A stretch of 64,000 bases of DNA from Flagellimonas allohymeniacidonis (GTDB taxonomy: Bacteria > Bacteroidota > Bacteroidia > Flavobacteriales > Flavobacteriaceae), in assembly GCF_004296335.1 (NCBI RefSeq), contig NZ_SGIU01000002.1, positions 447,882 through 511,881 on the forward strand. The letters run 5' to 3'. Below the pieces are notes generated by a model. The model did not search any database and was not told where the DNA came from. It saw nothing but the letters and a program-made list of their open reading frames with translations. Shown in pieces: positions 51,999-61,324 of this stretch (the stretch's first letter is position 1; every line of letters starts with the position of its first letter). Made by a program: the position numbers and the translations under genes.

Positions 51999-52748
51999 AT
52001 GAGAACTTTTAATTTGACAATGCTAGCACTATTTATCAGTGCCTTAACCTTTGGACAATGGACGCAATATGCCCCAAATCCAGTGAATGATCCTGCAAAC
52101 GCAGCGAAACAAGTTTTAAATCCGGCTAACCACGCGTTGCTTCTAATCGACCATGAAGGCCAAATGGCCTTTGCAGTAGAATCTCAGCCTATTGAAGAAT
52201 TGCGCAACAACGCCGGACTAATTGCCGGTGCCTCAAAACTTTTTGAAGTGCCTACGATCATTACAACTGTTGCTGAAAAACAGTTTTCAGGACCAATTTT
52301 CCCTGAGATTAGGGAATACTATCCCGATGAGTCAACATATATCGATAGAACTACCATGAACTCCTGGGAGGACAAGAATTTTGTAAAAGCGGTAGAGGCT
52401 ACTGGGAAGAAAAAACTGGTAATGGCTGGCCTTTGGACAGAAGTATGTATCAATCTTGCAGCACTGTCCGCTCTTGAAGATGGTTACGAAGTATATGTTA
52501 TCTCTGATGCCTCGGGAGCTGTTTCACAAGAAGCTCATGACATGGCCATGGCAAGAATGATTCAAGCTGGGGTGATACCGATGACCTCAATGCAATATAT
52601 GTTGGAAGTTTACAGAGATTGGGCACGCTCCGACCAATACGTTGAAGTGAATGAGCTTGCCAAAAGATATGGAGGAGCCTATGGTCTTGGTATTGACTAC
52701 ATCAAAACGATGCAAAAATGGGCCAAAGAAGCAGAAGCGAATAAGTAA
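51999..52748 (+). CDS. Exported isochorismatase-like cysteine hydrolase
   Basis: A 249-residue protein with a signal peptide (MRTFNLTMLALFISALTFGQ); I chose ATG 51999 rather than TTG 51978. The cysteine-hydrolase core shows the catalytic Asp in LLIDHEGQM, a Lys in VAEKQFSGP and the nucleophile in LWTEVCINLAALSAL, with the DASGAVS loop following. The YcaC-like subgroup is closest by eye. Most members are cytoplasmic, so the leader is unusual. It would hydrolyse an amide or related compound in the periplasm, perhaps in sequence with the amidohydrolase encoded next. Confidence 0.82.
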   Translation: MRTFNLTMLALFISALTFGQWTQYAPNPVNDPANAAKQVLNPANHALLLIDHEGQMAFAVESQPIEELRNNAGLIAGASKLFEVPTIITTVAEKQFSGPIFPEIREYYPDESTYIDRTTMNSWEDKNFVKAVEATGKKKLVMAGLWTEVCINLAALSALEDGYEVYVISDASGAVSQEAHDMAMARMIQAGVIPMTSMQYMLEVYRDWARSDQYVEVNELAKRYGGAYGLGIDYIKTMQKWAKEAEANK

Positions 52749-52766
52749 AACTAAGTGGAAAACGGG

Positions 52767-52790
52767 GTGATCCGCAAACATGCGGATCAC
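52767..52790 (+). promoter_or_regulatory. Ten-base-pair hairpin within the pirin operon
   Basis: GTGATCCGCA (52767-52776) and TGCGGATCAC (52781-52790) form a perfect stem with loop AACA between the isochorismatase-like and amidohydrolase genes. No T-run follows, so it is more likely an mRNA-stabilising or attenuating element than a full terminator. Confidence 0.55.
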
Positions 52791-52809
52791 TTCCAATACC
52801 GACTGAAAA

Positions 52810-54612
52810 ATGAAAAAAATAGTTTCAATATTCTTATTGGCTGTCATTTTTCTTGCCTGTAACAACAAAAACAGGCAGCTAGAAAATCCCGCAGATTTAG
52901 TTGTCATCAACGCCAAGGTTGCGGTAATGGACAGCAATAGAACGATTACGGAAGCCATCGCCGTAAAAAACGGTAAGGTAATGGCGACAGGCACCTCTAC
53001 AAAAATAAATACCCTTGTTGGCGATAGTACCCAAGTAATTGATGCGAAAGGAAGAACCTTGATTCCCGGACTTAATGATTCGCACTTACACCTGACCCGA
53101 GGAGGAAGATTCTTTAATGCAGAGGTACGCTGGGATGGGGTAAAAACCTTGAAACGTGCCCTAGAAATGCTAAAAGAGCAAGCAGCTAGGACTCCGGAAG
53201 GCCAATGGGTGCGGGTGATTGGTAGCTGGAGCCCATTTCAATTTGAGGAAAAGCGCTTGTTTACCATGGAAGAATTGAATGAGGCCACCGGGGATGTTCC
53301 AACTTATGTACTTTTCCTTTACAGCCAAGGTTATTTAAATCAAGCGGGGCTTGATGCCTTGGGCATTGATGAAAATACTAAAGCTCCCAAGGATTCAGAA
53401 TTTCAGAAAGGCCCCGATGGGAAACTCACAGGAGTATTAATTGCAGATCCCAACCCAACAATCCTATACGCTCGTATAGGGAGCCTACCTCCATTGAATG
53501 GGCGAGAAATGGCAAATGGAACCAAACATTTCTACAGAGAGTTAAACACCCTTGGTATTACCAGTGGAATTGATGCAGGCGGTGGAGGTCATGTATTTCC
53601 AAAGGATTATATCGGAACCAGAAGATTGGCCGATGCAGGTGAGATGCCAATACGATTATCCTATTTCCTATTCCCACAAAACAAAGGTGCAGAATATCAG
53701 GAATTCACACGATGGATGGAAACCAATAAAGTTGGTCACAATGGTGAAATACACCTAGAGCATGGTTATGAATTAGAAGGTGGAGGTGAATTTTTAGCCT
53801 GGAGTGCTGGTGACTATGAGAACTTTTTGGCACCCCAACCAATGTTGGATAGAGATCGACCAACATGGCGTACTGACTTGAAACGTATAGTCCGCTTGCA
53901 TGTAGACAATGGTTGGCCATTTAGAATACATGCTACATATGGCGAAACCATTTCTTTAATGTTGGATGTATTTGAAGAGGTTAATGAAGAAACCAACGGC
54001 AAATTGGCATCAAAAAGATGGTTGTTTGACCATGCCGAAACGGTTCAAGTAAAGGATTTGGAACGCATCAAAGCCATGAACGGTGGTATTGCCATTCAGG
54101 CTCGTATGGCGTATGCTGGAGAATATTTTGTAGAGCGCTATGGCGCCGAAAAAGCCAAACAGGCTCCCCCAGTCAAGAAGATGATGGAAATGGGCTTGCC
54201 CGTTGGTGCTGGCACAGATGGAACACGTGTAGCAAGCTATAATCCTTGGCCGGCTTTGTATTGGTTGATTACCGGTAAAACAGTAGGAGATTTTCAATTG
54301 GCCGAAGAGGCGAATCTATTGACCCGTGAAGAAGCTTTACACTTATACACCAAGGGTAGTGCTTGGGTTTCCAATGAGGAAACTGTAAAAGGGACTTTAG
54401 AAGATGGCATGTACGCCGATTTCGCCCTTCTTTCCGATGACTATTTCACTATACCTGAGAAACAAATCAATGATTTGAGTTCGGTATTGACAGTGGTTGA
54501 TGGCAAAGTCGTTTATGGTGCTGAAGAATTTGCCGACATGAGTCCGGAATTGCCCAAAGTAATTCCAGACTGGTCCCCAGTAAAATATTTTGGAGGATAT
54601 CAAAGAAAATAA
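52810..54612 (+). CDS. Amidohydrolase family 3 lipoprotein (YtcJ-like)
   Basis: A 600-residue lipoprotein: a signal peptide with lipobox FLAC places the lipidated Cys near residue 17. The amidohydrolase 3 fold shows metal ligands in NDSHLHLTRGG near residue 94, RIHATYGETI near 375, FDHAETV near 410 and GAGTDGTRVASYNP near 475. Relatives hydrolyse N-substituted amino acids, formamides or carbamates. Anchored in the envelope, it probably acts with the exported cysteine hydrolase. YceI follows after 19 bases. Confidence 0.88.
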   Translation: MKKIVSIFLLAVIFLACNNKNRQLENPADLVVINAKVAVMDSNRTITEAIAVKNGKVMATGTSTKINTLVGDSTQVIDAKGRTLIPGLNDSHLHLTRGGRFFNAEVRWDGVKTLKRALEMLKEQAARTPEGQWVRVIGSWSPFQFEEKRLFTMEELNEATGDVPTYVLFLYSQGYLNQAGLDALGIDENTKAPKDSEFQKGPDGKLTGVLIADPNPTILYARIGSLPPLNGREMANGTKHFYRELNTLGITSGIDAGGGGHVFPKDYIGTRRLADAGEMPIRLSYFLFPQNKGAEYQEFTRWMETNKVGHNGEIHLEHGYELEGGGEFLAWSAGDYENFLAPQPMLDRDRPTWRTDLKRIVRLHVDNGWPFRIHATYGETISLMLDVFEEVNEETNGKLASKRWLFDHAETVQVKDLERIKAMNGGIAIQARMAYAGEYFVERYGAEKAKQAPPVKKMMEMGLPVGAGTDGTRVASYNPWPALYWLITGKTVGDFQLAEEANLLTREEALHLYTKGSAWVSNEETVKGTLEDGMYADFALLSDDYFTIPEKQINDLSSVLTVVDGKVVYGAEEFADMSPELPKVIPDWSPVKYFGGYQRK

Positions 54613-54631
54613 ATAGTAAAACAAAGTAGAA

Positions 54632-55159
54632 ATGGAAACAGCAATACAAACAAAATGGAATTTAGATACCGCCCACTCAGAAATTGGGTTCAAGGTAAAA
54701 CATATGATGATATCAACGGTAACCGGGCACTTTGAGAATTTCAATGCATCGGTTGTAACAGGAACAGATGATTTTAAGAACGCAGATTTTGATTTTGTAG
54801 CCAGTGTCGAAAGTATCCGCACAAAAAATACAGATAGGGATAATCACTTGAAATCAGACGATTTCTTTAATGCCGAGGCTTATCCCCAAATGACATTTAA
54901 GTCCATCTCATTTGATGGTGACACAATGATCGGCGATTTGACTATACGGGATGTCACCAAAGCCATTGAATTGGATGTTGATTTCAATGGAGTAGCCATT
55001 GACCCTTATGGACAAACCAAGGCAGGTTTTGAAATAACAGGCACGATTAACCGCAAGGATTTTGGTCTTTTCTGGAGCGCAGTAACCGAGGCTGGTAACG
55101 TAGTGGTATCGGACACCATTAGACTTAGCATTGCCCTTCAGTTCACCAAGCAATCCTAG
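54632..55159 (+). CDS. YceI-family lipid-binding-like protein
   Basis: A 175-residue YceI protein (WNLDTAHSEIGFKVKHMMISTVTGHFENF). The family forms an extended beta barrel binding polyisoprenoid molecules. No signal peptide is visible, unlike the other proteins of this operon, so it is probably cytoplasmic. It lies 19 bases after the amidohydrolase and 74 bases before the alginate-export barrel. Precise function unknown. Confidence 0.92.
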   Translation: METAIQTKWNLDTAHSEIGFKVKHMMISTVTGHFENFNASVVTGTDDFKNADFDFVASVESIRTKNTDRDNHLKSDDFFNAEAYPQMTFKSISFDGDTMIGDLTIRDVTKAIELDVDFNGVAIDPYGQTKAGFEITGTINRKDFGLFWSAVTEAGNVVVSDTIRLSIALQFTKQS

Positions 55160-55233
55160 ATACCAAGGACGCCGAGTGCCTTAAGGGCAGAGGGCTATGG
55201 GATGTTTGACGTTTTTAAGTTGGAGGTCAAAAA

Positions 55234-56586
55234 ATGAAAAAGGGAAACCTAACACTTCTCCTTCTGTTGATTTCTTTCGCGACACAAGGACAGGAAAGTA
55301 AGTTACGCTTTGGAATGCTACGACAACAGGATGGGGTTTCCATTTTGAAAGAAAAAGAGGCCAAAACTCTTTATGAACATGTCAAATGGATTCCAATTGG
55401 CACAAATTCGAGTTTAAGTTTTGGGGGGAGCTATCGCTTTCAACCGGAAGCTTTCATTAATGAGGAGTTTTCATCGGAAGTAGACCAAGATGATATTTGG
55501 TTCCTAAACCGCTTTCAGTTTCATTCCCACCTAAAGCTTGCAGGCAAATTTGAGCTGTTCGCTGAACTTAATTCAAGTTTGATCGATAGTAAGACCAACC
55601 TGGCGCCCGTAGATCGAGACAAACTCAGCTTTAATCAACTTTTTGCCAGATATCACTTGAACCGAAATTGGAATATGCTGGTGGGAAGGCAAAACATGCG
55701 CTTGGGCAGTGGACGTTTAGTTGATATTCGCGAAGGACCCAATGTTCGCTTATCATTTGATCTGGCGCAATTGCAATATAAAAACGCTAATACAGAAGTT
55801 ACAGCATTTTATGCTGTGCCGGTTCGTGTGGCCCCAGGAGTATTTGACAATAAAGCCCTTGATTTTCAAGAGTCAGTTGGTGCCATATACTGGACACAGC
55901 ATTGGAATGCAAATTCCAGCACGGATATATATGCCATTTATAAGGAAGAAGAAGCCAAAACTTGGGATTCTGGAACAGCAGATGACCATCGTCTCAGTTT
56001 GGGTTTGCGACATTTCGAGAACTGGAACAAGCTGAAATACAACAACGAATTTGTATTTCAAACTGGAAGTTTTGGTGACCAGGATATTAGAGCTTGGACC
56101 GTGTCTTTCAGTATTGAACACCCGGTTTCTTTTTTAGGAGAAAATAGTTCTATCGGACTTAAAACAGAGGCTATCAGCGGTGACACGAGTGATACGGATA
56201 GTACTTTGAACACCTTTGACGGACTCTATCCCCGTGGTGCTTATTTCGGAAGGGTTGCCCGAATCGGGCCTTCAAACTTATTTGACATTCATCCATATTT
56301 CGACACCTCCATGAGACGATTCACGTTTGAATTCGATTATGTGGCCTTTTGGCGATTATCAACAGACGATGGTGTTTACGGCCCTCCTTTGAATTTGCAA
56401 TATCCCTCAATCAACGAAGAACGATTTATTGGCCATCAGTTGGGTTCCATAGTAGCTTTCGAGGTGAATAGCTTCATAAATCTAGAATTGGAGGCCAATG
56501 TTATTTTCCCTGGGGCTTTTTTAGATGAAAGTGGTCTGGACGATACGCTTTTCCACTCAGTTTTGACCATGGAGTTTAAATTCTAA
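55234..56586 (+). CDS. Alginate-export-domain outer-membrane channel
   Basis: A 450-residue protein with a signal peptide (residues 1-20, ending ATQGQ) and an alginate-export (AlgE-like) beta barrel: repeated amphipathic strands with Arg-rich GRQNMRLGSGRLVDIREGPNVRLSFD near residues 148-175 (family hallmark) and a terminal strand ending in MEFKF. A good Shine-Dalgarno-like TGGAGG precedes the start. Family members export polysaccharide or admit small substrates. It ends the predicted sigma-54 operon and would provide the outer-membrane passage for its substrate. Confidence 0.87.
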   Translation: MKKGNLTLLLLLISFATQGQESKLRFGMLRQQDGVSILKEKEAKTLYEHVKWIPIGTNSSLSFGGSYRFQPEAFINEEFSSEVDQDDIWFLNRFQFHSHLKLAGKFELFAELNSSLIDSKTNLAPVDRDKLSFNQLFARYHLNRNWNMLVGRQNMRLGSGRLVDIREGPNVRLSFDLAQLQYKNANTEVTAFYAVPVRVAPGVFDNKALDFQESVGAIYWTQHWNANSSTDIYAIYKEEEAKTWDSGTADDHRLSLGLRHFENWNKLKYNNEFVFQTGSFGDQDIRAWTVSFSIEHPVSFLGENSSIGLKTEAISGDTSDTDSTLNTFDGLYPRGAYFGRVARIGPSNLFDIHPYFDTSMRRFTFEFDYVAFWRLSTDDGVYGPPLNLQYPSINEERFIGHQLGSIVAFEVNSFINLELEANVIFPGAFLDESGLDDTLFHSVLTMEFKF

Positions 56587-56630
56587 GTAAGTTTAACAAA
56601 ATCTTCTCCCAAAAACGCACAAAAAAATGG

Positions 56631-58292
56631 TTAGTTCTCATTCAAATATTTGTGCACCAAACTGATGGACATGGAACCCTCTCCAACCGCGGAGGCGACC
56701 CGGTTCATGGCTCCACTGCGGACATCGCCTGCGGCAAAAACTCCTGGCACGCTGGTCTCCAGCAAATAGGGAGGCTTGTTCTGTTTCCAATATATTGGCC
56801 CAGCTTCATTATCCAAGATAGCACGACCGGTCATCAAGAATCCTTTTCCATCTTTAAGAAACTTATCTCCGGTCCAATCAGTATAGGGTCTCGCTCCGAT
56901 GAAGATAAAAATAGCACGTGCTTCAAACTCCTTTTCTTCTCCAGATTTGTTGTTTTTAAGAACAACATTTTCCAATCGGGATTCGCCCTGTGCTTCTATG
57001 ATTTCGGAATGTGGGATCAGCTCAATGTTTTCCGTATTATCGATTTGATCAATCAAATAAGAGCTCATTGTACTCTCCAAAGAATCCCTTCGAATTACGA
57101 TGTTTACCTTTTTCGCATATTTGGATAAGTACATAGCCCCCTGACCCGCACTATTTCCCCCTCCAACGATGTAAACGTTGCCATCCTTACAGGTATGCGC
57201 CTCGGTGGTGGCGGCACCATAATATACCCCTGCTCCTGTAAGACCGTCCATACCCTTGTTTGGTAATTTTCGATAATCCACCCCCGTGGCAATGACCACA
57301 GCCTTACTTTTCAAATGGCTTCCATCTGAAAGTGTGATGGTCTTATAGGAATCTTGCAAATCAATTTTGGTAACCTCAACAGGAGAAAGAAACTCAATAC
57401 CAAAGCGGGTCGCTTGGGTAATGGCCCTTCGGGCCAAATCTGAACCACTCAATCCTTTGGGGAAACCCAAATAGTTTTCGATACGTGAACTTGTTCCAGC
57501 TTGACCTCCTGGTGCCTTTCGGTCAATCAAAAGGGTTTTGAGCCCTTCACTTCCGCCGTAAACAGCTGCTGCCAGTCCGGCTGGTCCGGCTCCAACAATA
57601 ATTACGTCGTACAGTTCTTCCCGAGCTTTTACATTCAATCCCAGTTTTTGGGCAATGTCGGTCAGGCTTGGATTTTTTAAAACACTTCCGTCTTCAAAAA
57701 AAACGGCCGGAAGATGTTTCGAATCGAGTTGATTGCTTTCTACCAACTCTTTGGCCGTATCATCGTTTTCTACATTCAAAAATTGGTAAGGAAACATATT
57801 TCCTGCCAAAAAATCCTTGATGTTATGGGTGTTGGGTGAAAATTGATATCCCACGATTCGCAATCCAGAAAATGGCGGTGAGTAATGGGCCAACCAATCT
57901 TGCAGAACATCATCAATAACGGGATACAATTTCTCTTCTGGCGGATTCCAAGGTTTCAAGAGGTAGTAATCCAACTGCACCTCATTGATCGCCTTAATGG
58001 CCGCATCCGTATCGGAATAAGCGGTAAGCAACACCCGCTTGGCTTGCGGGTAAAACGTTAGGGCCTTTTCCAAAAAATCAACACCCAGCATTTCGGGCAT
58101 TCGTTGATCAGAGAGAAACAAAGCCACTTCCTCACCTTTGTTCTTTAATTCCTTTAGAGCTTCCAAAGCTTCATTGGCTGAAGTGGTTGCCATGATGCGA
58201 TAATCATTCCGATACCGGGTTCGAATATCCCCCCGGATGGCTGCCAGAACTTGTGCATCGTCGTCGACAGCAAGTATGATTGGTTTTTTCAC
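56631..58292 (-). CDS. Receiver - glutaredoxin-like - thioredoxin-reductase-like fusion protein
   Basis: A 553-residue three-part protein. A response-regulator receiver domain (1-125) has phosphoacceptor D62 and K113. A thioredoxin-fold domain (144-220) aligns with the standalone glutaredoxin at 61061-61318, but its cysteine position is S152. An FAD/NADPH reductase-like domain (226-553) has GAGPAGLAA near 234 and GGGNSAGQGA near 377; the usual CxxC is absent, leaving only C368 in EAHTCKDG. The start is GTG, overlapping the kinase stop by four bases. It probably senses or transmits redox state under kinase control. Confidence 0.88.
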   Translation of the reverse strand: MKKPIILAVDDDAQVLAAIRGDIRTRYRNDYRIMATTSANEALEALKELKNKGEEVALFLSDQRMPEMLGVDFLEKALTFYPQAKRVLLTAYSDTDAAIKAINEVQLDYYLLKPWNPPEEKLYPVIDDVLQDWLAHYSPPFSGLRIVGYQFSPNTHNIKDFLAGNMFPYQFLNVENDDTAKELVESNQLDSKHLPAVFFEDGSVLKNPSLTDIAQKLGLNVKAREELYDVIIVGAGPAGLAAAVYGGSEGLKTLLIDRKAPGGQAGTSSRIENYLGFPKGLSGSDLARRAITQATRFGIEFLSPVEVTKIDLQDSYKTITLSDGSHLKSKAVVIATGVDYRKLPNKGMDGLTGAGVYYGAATTEAHTCKDGNVYIVGGGNSAGQGAMYLSKYAKKVNIVIRRDSLESTMSSYLIDQIDNTENIELIPHSEIIEAQGESRLENVVLKNNKSGEEKEFEARAIFIFIGARPYTDWTGDKFLKDGKGFLMTGRAILDNEAGPIYWKQNKPPYLLETSVPGVFAAGDVRSGAMNRVASAVGEGSMSISLVHKYLNEN

Positions 58293-59692
58293 GTGTTTTC
58301 TTCTTCAATATTATGATTAATGGGCAGGCAAACCTCAAAAATAGTTTTTCCCGGTTGGGAGGTTACCTTAAGCTGACCATTGTGCTGTTTGATGATTTTC
58401 ATGGCGACATCCAGACCCAAACCTGTTCCTTTTCCTATCTCCTTGGTAGTAAAAAAGGGCTCGAAAATGCGAGTTAGATGTTCCTCCGAAATCCCATGCC
58501 CGTTATCTTCCACAAATACATACACAAAACTTCCAGCAGCCTTGGTTTTTACCTTCAATTCTCCGCCCTCTTTGGGAAGGGCATCGATAGCATTGTCAAT
58601 TAAATTGGTCCACACTTGGTTTAGCTCCCCTGGCAACCCATGGATTTGAGGTACGTTTTCATCAAACTCGGTCGTAATCTTGTGCCCCACCTTGGTGATT
58701 TTATGATTCAAGACATTCAACGTACTCTTGATTCCTGTGTGGATGTCCACCATTTGGAAATCCAGGCTTTGATCCATATACGAATACGTCTTTACCGATT
58801 GCACCAAGGTCTCAATGCGGGAGGAGGCTTCTTTGATATCGGTCACGGTTTTATGAGTCGTCATGTTTTGAACGATCCATTTCAGTACAGGATTAAAATC
58901 TTCATCGCGTAAACAGGATTTCACAAAGAGCAAATCATCTGTATTGAACTGATACTCGACCAACAGGGGTACCAAATCATACCTATCCTCCAAGCTGCAT
59001 TCAGAAAACCAATCGTATAAATCGTCTTCCAAGGTATTTTGTTCCAACATCGAGAGTTCGCTAGACTTTTCCTCCAGTTTTTGATACATGAACTGGTTAA
59101 TTTTATCTATCGCCTCATCATCAGCACGAATTTTGATCACCTTTTTGAAATCTGCTGGTAATCCCTTTAGATGCTGTTGCAACAGTGAAGCACTTCGAAC
59201 CATGGCTGACGCGGGATTATTCAGTTCATGGGCCAATCCGGCCGATAGTTTCCCTAAAGCGATGAGTTTTTCGTTTTGTACCTCAATTTGGGTGATGTTC
59301 CGGATGCGATTGTTCATTTCATGAACCAGCACTTCGGTCAACTCGTAATACTTGCCAATCAACTCATGGAGCTTCTCTCGATTCAATGTACCGATTACAG
59401 CAGGTTGGATTGCAACCGCAAAACCACCTGCATTTTTTGCCCTCGAATAAGGCAACAAACCTGAAATGTCATGTTTTCTGATTCTTCCAAAGGATTTTCG
59501 GCTATTGTTTTGCTGAAAGTATAGCTCAAAATCTCCTTCGAATACAAGGGTCAAATGATCTATGGGGCTGCCTTTTTCAAATAGATAGCCCCCTTTTGGA
59601 ATTTCGACGATTTCCAAATGCTCCGTCAACCAATCCAATTGTTCCTGGGGAACCTCTTCAAATTGAGGAAAATCTGTTAGTTCATAAGTCAT
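58289..59692 (-). CDS. Sensor histidine kinase with cyclic-nucleotide-binding-like domain
   Basis: A 467-residue soluble kinase. A cNMP-binding beta roll (about residues 1-115, GGYLFEKGSPIDHLTLVFEGDF) is followed by a dimerisation and phosphoacceptor region with H155 in SAGLAHELNNPASA. The HATPase domain shows TNLIDNAIDALP, VEDNGHGI and GKGTGLGLDVA. No membrane helix is present, so the signal is intracellular. It overlaps the downstream fusion protein by four bases, so this pair is a two-component system. Ligand of the cNMP domain unknown. Confidence 0.92.
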   Translation of the reverse strand: MTYELTDFPQFEEVPQEQLDWLTEHLEIVEIPKGGYLFEKGSPIDHLTLVFEGDFELYFQQNNSRKSFGRIRKHDISGLLPYSRAKNAGGFAVAIQPAVIGTLNREKLHELIGKYYELTEVLVHEMNNRIRNITQIEVQNEKLIALGKLSAGLAHELNNPASAMVRSASLLQQHLKGLPADFKKVIKIRADDEAIDKINQFMYQKLEEKSSELSMLEQNTLEDDLYDWFSECSLEDRYDLVPLLVEYQFNTDDLLFVKSCLRDEDFNPVLKWIVQNMTTHKTVTDIKEASSRIETLVQSVKTYSYMDQSLDFQMVDIHTGIKSTLNVLNHKITKVGHKITTEFDENVPQIHGLPGELNQVWTNLIDNAIDALPKEGGELKVKTKAAGSFVYVFVEDNGHGISEEHLTRIFEPFFTTKEIGKGTGLGLDVAMKIIKQHNGQLKVTSQPGKTIFEVCLPINHNIEEENT

Positions 59693-59877
59693 TTGTATAC
59701 AAAAATTTTAGGATGGGATAGATCTCGCTTTACTCATTGAAAGATAACGAACTTCCACTTAAAAATCATTGTTGGTACAATTAGGGATCTGGTCTTACTA
59801 TTTTTCTTTTTGTCACCCTGCTTGTGTTTTAAGGACAACTGAATATTTGTAACTTAACATCACCTAAAAACCAACGC

Positions 59878-61071
59878 ATGCAGCACCATGTTCTTCTTAA
59901 CCTATTTGCCATTTTTGGCGTGGCGACAGCGGTAATTGTCATATGCAAATTCCTTAAAATCAGATACATTATTGGCTACCTCATCACAGGGGTATTGCTA
60001 AGTCCCAACACGAGTCAATATTTTGCAGATATGGAGGAGGTTGATGTTTACGCTGAGATTGGCATTATTCTTCTGTTGTTTACGGTAGGGCTTGAATTTT
60101 CGTTCAGCAATTTGAAGCGCATCAAGAACTATGTATTGATTGGGGGAGCCTCCCAGGTATTTCTTACCATTTTGCTCACGGCAGGCTTAATTTGGCTACT
60201 GATGCGACCTTCGGTGGAGGAAAGTATTTTTTGGGGATTCCTGTATGCCTTGAGCAGTACCGCCATTGTGGTAAAAGTGCTTCAGGACACCAATAAAATT
60301 ACAACCCAACACGGAAAATTTATTCTGGCTGTACTCCTTTTTCAAGATATTATGATAGTGCCCCTGATGTTGTTCACACCCATTTTGGCAGGTGCAGGGG
60401 ACACCAGCCCCATGGAAGCTCTACTTTGGCTATTGGGCAAACTGGTTTTGATGGGGGGAATCGCTTATCTGTTGGCACGTTTTGTCATCCCTTTTTTCTT
60501 GAAGACCGTAATGAAAATACAAAGTCAAGAAGTGTTTTTAATTGCTTTAGTCTTTATTGTTACGGGTATTGCACTTCTTACTGAAGAGCTTGGTCTTTCT
60601 TTGGCTTTAGGAGCGTTTATTGCGGGACTGATCATTGCGGAAACCGAGTATCACCGTATGGCGATTTCATGTTTTCTCCCCTTTCGATATGTGTTCATGA
60701 GCTTCTTTTTTATCTCGATGGGCATGCTACTTGATTGGAAAATTTTTACAACTGACCTTGGTTGGATTGTATTTTGGTTCTTCTTCACCCTTGCCGTGAA
60801 AGCTGTGGCTGGTATACTAGCGGTAAAAGTGATGAAGCTGGATTGGAAAACTGCTTTGGCCGTCGGATTCTCCATTGCACAAATCGGAGAATTCTCCTTT
60901 GTTTTGGCCCAAAGCGGATTGGAATATGAACTCATCAGCAAAAACAACTACCAAATCTTTTTGGCGGTGTCCATTTTATTGATGTCGGTCACTCCTTTTA
61001 TCGTAACCCAAGCGGAAAATATTCATCCTACCTTTTTAAAACCCTTTAAAACGAAACGCCATGTCGGATAA
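59878..61071 (+). CDS. Kef-type cation:proton antiporter (CPA2), transport domain only
   Basis: A 397-residue protein with 12 or so helices, starting at an ATG. Features of the CPA2 family include TVGLEFSFSNLKRIK near residue 63, the FQDIMIVPLM segment near residue 158 and GAFIAGLIIAETEYH near residue 245. The C-terminal TrkA-N/KTN regulatory domain of KefB/KefC is missing. Kef proteins release potassium and are gated by glutathione adducts in other bacteria. Its last 11 bases overlap the start of a glutaredoxin gene, which strongly suggests a linked function. It diverges from the kinase/redox-fusion pair. Confidence 0.9.
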   Translation: MQHHVLLNLFAIFGVATAVIVICKFLKIRYIIGYLITGVLLSPNTSQYFADMEEVDVYAEIGIILLLFTVGLEFSFSNLKRIKNYVLIGGASQVFLTILLTAGLIWLLMRPSVEESIFWGFLYALSSTAIVVKVLQDTNKITTQHGKFILAVLLFQDIMIVPLMLFTPILAGAGDTSPMEALLWLLGKLVLMGGIAYLLARFVIPFFLKTVMKIQSQEVFLIALVFIVTGIALLTEELGLSLALGAFIAGLIIAETEYHRMAISCFLPFRYVFMSFFFISMGMLLDWKIFTTDLGWIVFWFFFTLAVKAVAGILAVKVMKLDWKTALAVGFSIAQIGEFSFVLAQSGLEYELISKNNYQIFLAVSILLMSVTPFIVTQAENIHPTFLKPFKTKRHVG

Positions 61072-61318
61072 CAAATTGAAACTGCATGGTACCAATTGGT
61101 GCACCAAGTCCGCGAACCTTCGCAATTACCTGCAATCCATTTGGGTAGAGTTTGAGGATTTTAATGTAGAGACCCAACCCGAGGCCGACCAAGAAGTACG
61201 GGCTTTGTACAATGGCGAGCTCAAATTTCCGACGGTCATTTATGGAGACGATTTTCTAAAAAATCCCACAATCAAGGAAATGGATGCTTTTTTGGAGAAA
61301 CATGGGTTGAGGGATTGA
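61061..61318 (+). CDS. Monothiol glutaredoxin-like protein
   Basis: An 85-residue thioredoxin-fold protein. The active site is TNWCTKSAN with a single Cys (C14); the second Cys of CxxC is Ser. The cis-Pro site is KFPTVIYGDD near residue 57. It overlaps the antiporter gene by 11 bases. Its sequence is closely similar in pattern to the cysteine-less domain of the fusion protein on the other strand (shared G-x4-x3-x3-L spacing, P-x-V and LKNP). It probably carries mixed disulphides. Confidence 0.87.
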   Translation: MSDNKLKLHGTNWCTKSANLRNYLQSIWVEFEDFNVETQPEADQEVRALYNGELKFPTVIYGDDFLKNPTIKEMDAFLEKHGLRD

Positions 61319-61324
61319 AAGCAA

